Source of the DNA: Niastella caeni
Lineage (GTDB): Bacteria; Bacteroidota; Bacteroidia; Chitinophagales; Chitinophagaceae
Assembly (NCBI RefSeq): GCF_004834005.1
Contig: NZ_STFF01000003.1
Coordinates: forward strand, 496,001-560,000
Reading direction: 5' to 3'
DNA length: 64,000 nucleotides
The notes beneath the pieces are model-generated. The model did no database searches and had not been told where the DNA came from. It saw only the letters and a program-made list of their open reading frames with translations. The number at the start of each line of letters is the position of its first letter. Within the stretch, counting starts at the first letter, position 1. Below are positions 61,672 through 64,000 of the stretch, in pieces. A program made the position numbers and the translations under genes.

Positions 61672-63330
61672 TTGAAGCGTAGCATTGTTATACATAGAAA
61701 GATAACATGGTTATTAATTTTCTCCCTTATCACGCTCGGCGTGGCAAGCTGGTTTATCTATACCAGTAAAAAGAACATCGACAAGACCAACTTCCGCATC
61801 AATCAAACCTACGAGACCATTGAAATGGTTCAGGCAACCATTACCGCGGTTGTTGAAACCGGCACTATTCCCGCCTGGCAGTTCGATTCCATACAACAAC
61901 TTACGAAAGGAAATAACGACCTCCACGCAAACCTGGCAACTTTGCGTAATTATGTGGCAACAAAAAGGTCAGCAGCCGAAACCAGGGAACTGCTGCAACA
62001 TATGCTACAGGAAGAAAAAACATTACTGAAGAAAAGAAAGGCAGCCAATGAAGCGGCCAACACGCGTACAGCCTTTGGCTTAATAATGGGCCGGGCGGCC
62101 GCTTTTGTGTTTGTGGTCATTCTATTATTAATGCTGAACAAAGACATTACGCGACACAAAGCCACGCAGCAAAAACTGATTGTAGCCATCAGGGATGCAC
62201 AACAGGCCAAACAAATGCAGGAACAATTCCTGGCCAACATGAGCCATGAAATAAGAACCCCCATGAATGGCATCAAAGGCATGACCGACCTGTTGTTAGA
62301 AACACCGCTTACCGTAAAACAACAAGACATGGCAGGCATGATAAAACGGTCTATCAATACCCTGCTTGTGATCATCAACGATATTCTCGATTTTTCAAAG
62401 ATAAAAGCCGGCAAATTGCATATAGAAAAGATCGACCTCAGCCTGAAAGAAGTACTGAATAGTACAGTGTCGCTTTTTACGCATTCCATCAACACCAAAG
62501 GACTGCAATTGCAAGTGACCATCGACCCCGCTATTCCCGATTGCCTTATTGGCGACCCACACCGGCTGAACCAGATCCTGAACAATTTACTCAGCAATGC
62601 CGTCAAGTTCACCAACCAGGGGCAAATAAACATGCGGGTGCAGGTAAAGGAGCAAACAACCGATGGCATCGTTTTATCATTTACAATAACGGATTCCGGC
62701 GTAGGCATACCCGCTGAAAACTTACCGTATATTTTCGACAGCTTTTCGCAAGCCGGTCAGGATATTTCGCGGCGGTTTGGCGGCACCGGGCTCGGACTAA
62801 CTATTTGCAAACAATTGCTGCAATTACAGGGCGGCGATATTACGGTTAGCAGCACAGTGGGCAAAGGTTCTACCTTTCAATTTACCTTGCCGTTTGGATT
62901 AAGCAATAAAATGGCGCCGGAAGTTCCTGCCCATAAGCATACGCAGGAATACAACTGGTTACTGGCAGGCAAACAGGTACTGGTGGCGGAAGACAATGAA
63001 ATTAACCAGAAGTTGATTGAATTTGTGCTGCGCAAAGCCGGCGGAAACGTGACCATTGCGAACAATGGCGAGGAAGCCATTCAGCATTTACAACAAAACA
63101 ACAGCTACGATCTCATCATCATGGACCTGCAAATGCCGAAGATGGACGGCTATGCCACCACTTATTACATTCGACATAACCTTCGCCTTACCACCCCCAT
63201 CATTGCCATGACGGCCACTGCCATGAAAGATGAACAATGGCAATGCCTGCATGCCGGTATGAATGATTATATGACCAAGCCCTTTGAATTTTCAGAACTG
63301 TATAAACGGATCGTGACGTTGGTACACTAA
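61672..63330 (+). CDS. Hybrid sensor histidine kinase/response regulator
   Basis: A 552-aa protein from a TTG start (MKRSIVIHRKITWLLIFSLI); no ATG is closer to the expected N-terminus. Two transmembrane helices (about 11-31 and 137-157) bracket a ~105-aa helical periplasmic sensor. HisKA carries His192 in LANMSHEIRTPMNG. The ATPase domain has NQILNNLLSNAVKFTNQGQI, DSGVGIPAENLPYIFDSFSQ and FGGTGLGLTICKQLL. The receiver domain has EDNEIN, the phospho-Asp485 in LIIMDLQMPKMDG and Lys536 in MTKPF. There is no HPt or output domain, so a separate phosphotransfer partner is expected. The periplasmic sensor resembles CHASE3-like four-helix bundles. Confidence 0.95.
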   Translation: MKRSIVIHRKITWLLIFSLITLGVASWFIYTSKKNIDKTNFRINQTYETIEMVQATITAVVETGTIPAWQFDSIQQLTKGNNDLHANLATLRNYVATKRSAAETRELLQHMLQEEKTLLKKRKAANEAANTRTAFGLIMGRAAAFVFVVILLLMLNKDITRHKATQQKLIVAIRDAQQAKQMQEQFLANMSHEIRTPMNGIKGMTDLLLETPLTVKQQDMAGMIKRSINTLLVIINDILDFSKIKAGKLHIEKIDLSLKEVLNSTVSLFTHSINTKGLQLQVTIDPAIPDCLIGDPHRLNQILNNLLSNAVKFTNQGQINMRVQVKEQTTDGIVLSFTITDSGVGIPAENLPYIFDSFSQAGQDISRRFGGTGLGLTICKQLLQLQGGDITVSSTVGKGSTFQFTLPFGLSNKMAPEVPAHKHTQEYNWLLAGKQVLVAEDNEINQKLIEFVLRKAGGNVTIANNGEEAIQHLQQNNSYDLIIMDLQMPKMDGYATTYYIRHNLRLTTPIIAMTATAMKDEQWQCLHAGMNDYMTKPFEFSELYKRIVTLVH

Positions 63331-63352
63331 CTTCATTTAACAGGCACCAAAT

Positions 63353-63511
63353 ATGGCACACATGAAGACCGACCTGGTTAAATGGGGTTGGAAGCCGGGC
63401 GCCGGCAGAAGCATCCCCCCACTCTCCTATACGGAGTTCTTCAACCAGTTCAAACTATGGATCGATAAAGGCGCTGTTGCACCGCCGAAAGGAAAGAAAA
63501 CTGCTGGATAG
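63353..63511 (+). CDS. Small 52-aa protein of unknown function
   Basis: ATG at 63353 gives MAHMKTDLVKWGWKPGAGRS, IPPLSYTEFFNQFKLWIDKG, AVAPPKGKKTAG, ending TAG. It is 22 bp after the hybrid kinase stop and is closed by a terminator hairpin at 63542, which supports expression with the kinase gene. Pro/Gly/Lys-rich and soluble; no family recognised. GC matches neighbouring genes. Confidence 0.5.
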   Translation: MAHMKTDLVKWGWKPGAGRSIPPLSYTEFFNQFKLWIDKGAVAPPKGKKTAG

Positions 63512-63541
63512 GTAAGCCCAACAAAAACTACTTGTAAATAG

Positions 63542-63573
63542 AAAGCCCCGGCAGTCTGTGTCGGGGTTTATTA
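63542..63573 (+). terminator. Rho-independent terminator
   Basis: AAAGCCCCG (63542-63550) pairs with CGGGGTTT (63562-63569), followed by ATTATTATA. It closes the hybrid kinase/small-protein transcript. Confidence 0.75.
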
Positions 63574-63691
63574 TTATATGATATTTTTTAAGTATTCCTT
63601 AGATGTTAAAAAAGTAACCCACGGCCACCTTTAACGAAACGTTTTAAGCTGCCTCAGAAATCGAAAGCTATATTTGTTCGAATACCTTATT

Positions 63692-64000
63692 ATGAAAAAA
63701 CTTTACTTCATATCCTGCTTTTTACTAACCATCGGTACCACCGTACTGGCGCAGGAAACAGCCACGCCTGTATTGAATAAAAGCAATCGCATCATCCTGC
63801 ATTTTAAAGATACCACCGGCTTATTTACACAACTGGCCAGAATACTCACCGATCGCGGCCATGATATCGACATGAAAGACCGTGAACTGGGGATCTTAAG
63901 AACGAAGCCCAGCCCGGTACCCGGCGGCCATTCATTCGATGATCAAATGGAAATAAAATCAATATTCCGCGACAGCACCATTACATTTTCGGGTGTGGTT
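63692..64000 (+). CDS. Secreted protein, 5' part only (runs off window)
   Basis: 103 codons are in the window. Signal peptide MKKLYFISCFLLTIGTTVLA, probably cleaved after ALA-like VLA. The mature start QETATPVLNKSNRIILHFKD then TTGLFTQLARILTDRGHDID, ending in DSTITFSGVV at the edge, suggests a small alpha/beta fold. No family was recognised from this part. It has its own upstream region after the terminator at 63542-63573. Confidence 0.6.
   Translation, partial: MKKLYFISCFLLTIGTTVLAQETATPVLNKSNRIILHFKDTTGLFTQLARILTDRGHDIDMKDRELGILRTKPSPVPGGHSFDDQMEIKSIFRDSTITFSGVV

Noticed and set aside
61950-62708. 252-codon minus-strand frame opposite the hybrid kinase
   Set aside because: It lies wholly inside the HisKA/ATPase coding region and has Cys/Ser-rich shadow composition.
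1-64000. tRNA, rRNA, integrase or transposase genes marking the AT-rich zone as a classical island
   Set aside because: None could be recognised by reading; the case for transfer rests on composition only.

Overview
The window looks like chromosome of a Bacteroidota species, most probably of the family Chitinophagaceae (Chitinophaga/Niastella-like). The reasons are a SusC/SusD pair with an STN-type N-terminus, FecR-type anti-sigma factors with a string of ECF sigma factors, many type II signal peptides ending in CKK or CNK, TAnnTTTG-like -7 boxes, a VGIGTSTP-repeat surface protein and a GH127 enzyme. No rRNA, tRNA, CRISPR array, transposase or phage gene was seen.

Layout. 1-9.7 kb: housekeeping genes (GNAT acetyltransferase fragment, prfC, MgtC-like protein, LacX-type epimerase, MacB-like permease, tsaD, trmN6) and two unknown envelope proteins. 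10-16.4 kb: a lipoprotein and a membrane-anchored TPR-CHAT protein, convergent with an ECF sigma/anti-sigma pair. 17-18 kb: a decayed second sigma/FecR pair. 18.4-20.4 kb: two minimal AraC proteins flanking two paralogous 152-aa proteins. 20.5-27.8 kb: a same-strand run of GT2 glycosyltransferase, acyltransferase, AraC/cupin regulator, two GT-C-like membrane proteins flanking a MauE/DoxX protein, and a redoxin lipoprotein. 28-47.4 kb: the most unusual part. A minus-strand set (ECF sigma, two ~990-aa S9 peptidases, secreted thioredoxin, FecR, SusC, SusD) is interleaved with plus-strand copies of a gene for a secreted ~100-aa protein with six invariant cysteines: three intact, one frameshifted, one relic. 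50-64 kb: GH127, DPP-IV-like S9 peptidase, VGIGT protein, TPR histidine kinase with LuxR-type regulator, two small envelope proteins, a hybrid histidine kinase and a secreted protein cut by the window edge.

How parts may work together. Copies of one promoter architecture occur upstream of the GT2 run, of two six-cysteine genes and, more degenerate, of the first 152-aa gene. It is two TTATGAYYA half-sites 20 bp apart, with a TAnnTTSS box always 32 bp after the second half-site. This suggests that an AraC-type regulator encoded here ties the 18-28 kb genes to the six-cysteine locus. Thioredoxin, redoxin, MauE-like protein, Cys-tailed S9 peptidases and disulfide-type secreted peptides suggest an envelope system with a redox component; its function is not known from the sequence.

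Between genes the window is full of short-word repeat arrays, usually as inverted arms directly 3' of a gene. Three copies of one palindromic element share the core GCGCGGCAGCAAC. There are also a 4 x 99-bp array and a 3 x 55-bp array. Much of about 21.5-46.1 kb looks more AT-rich than the flanks, as if acquired or evolving differently.
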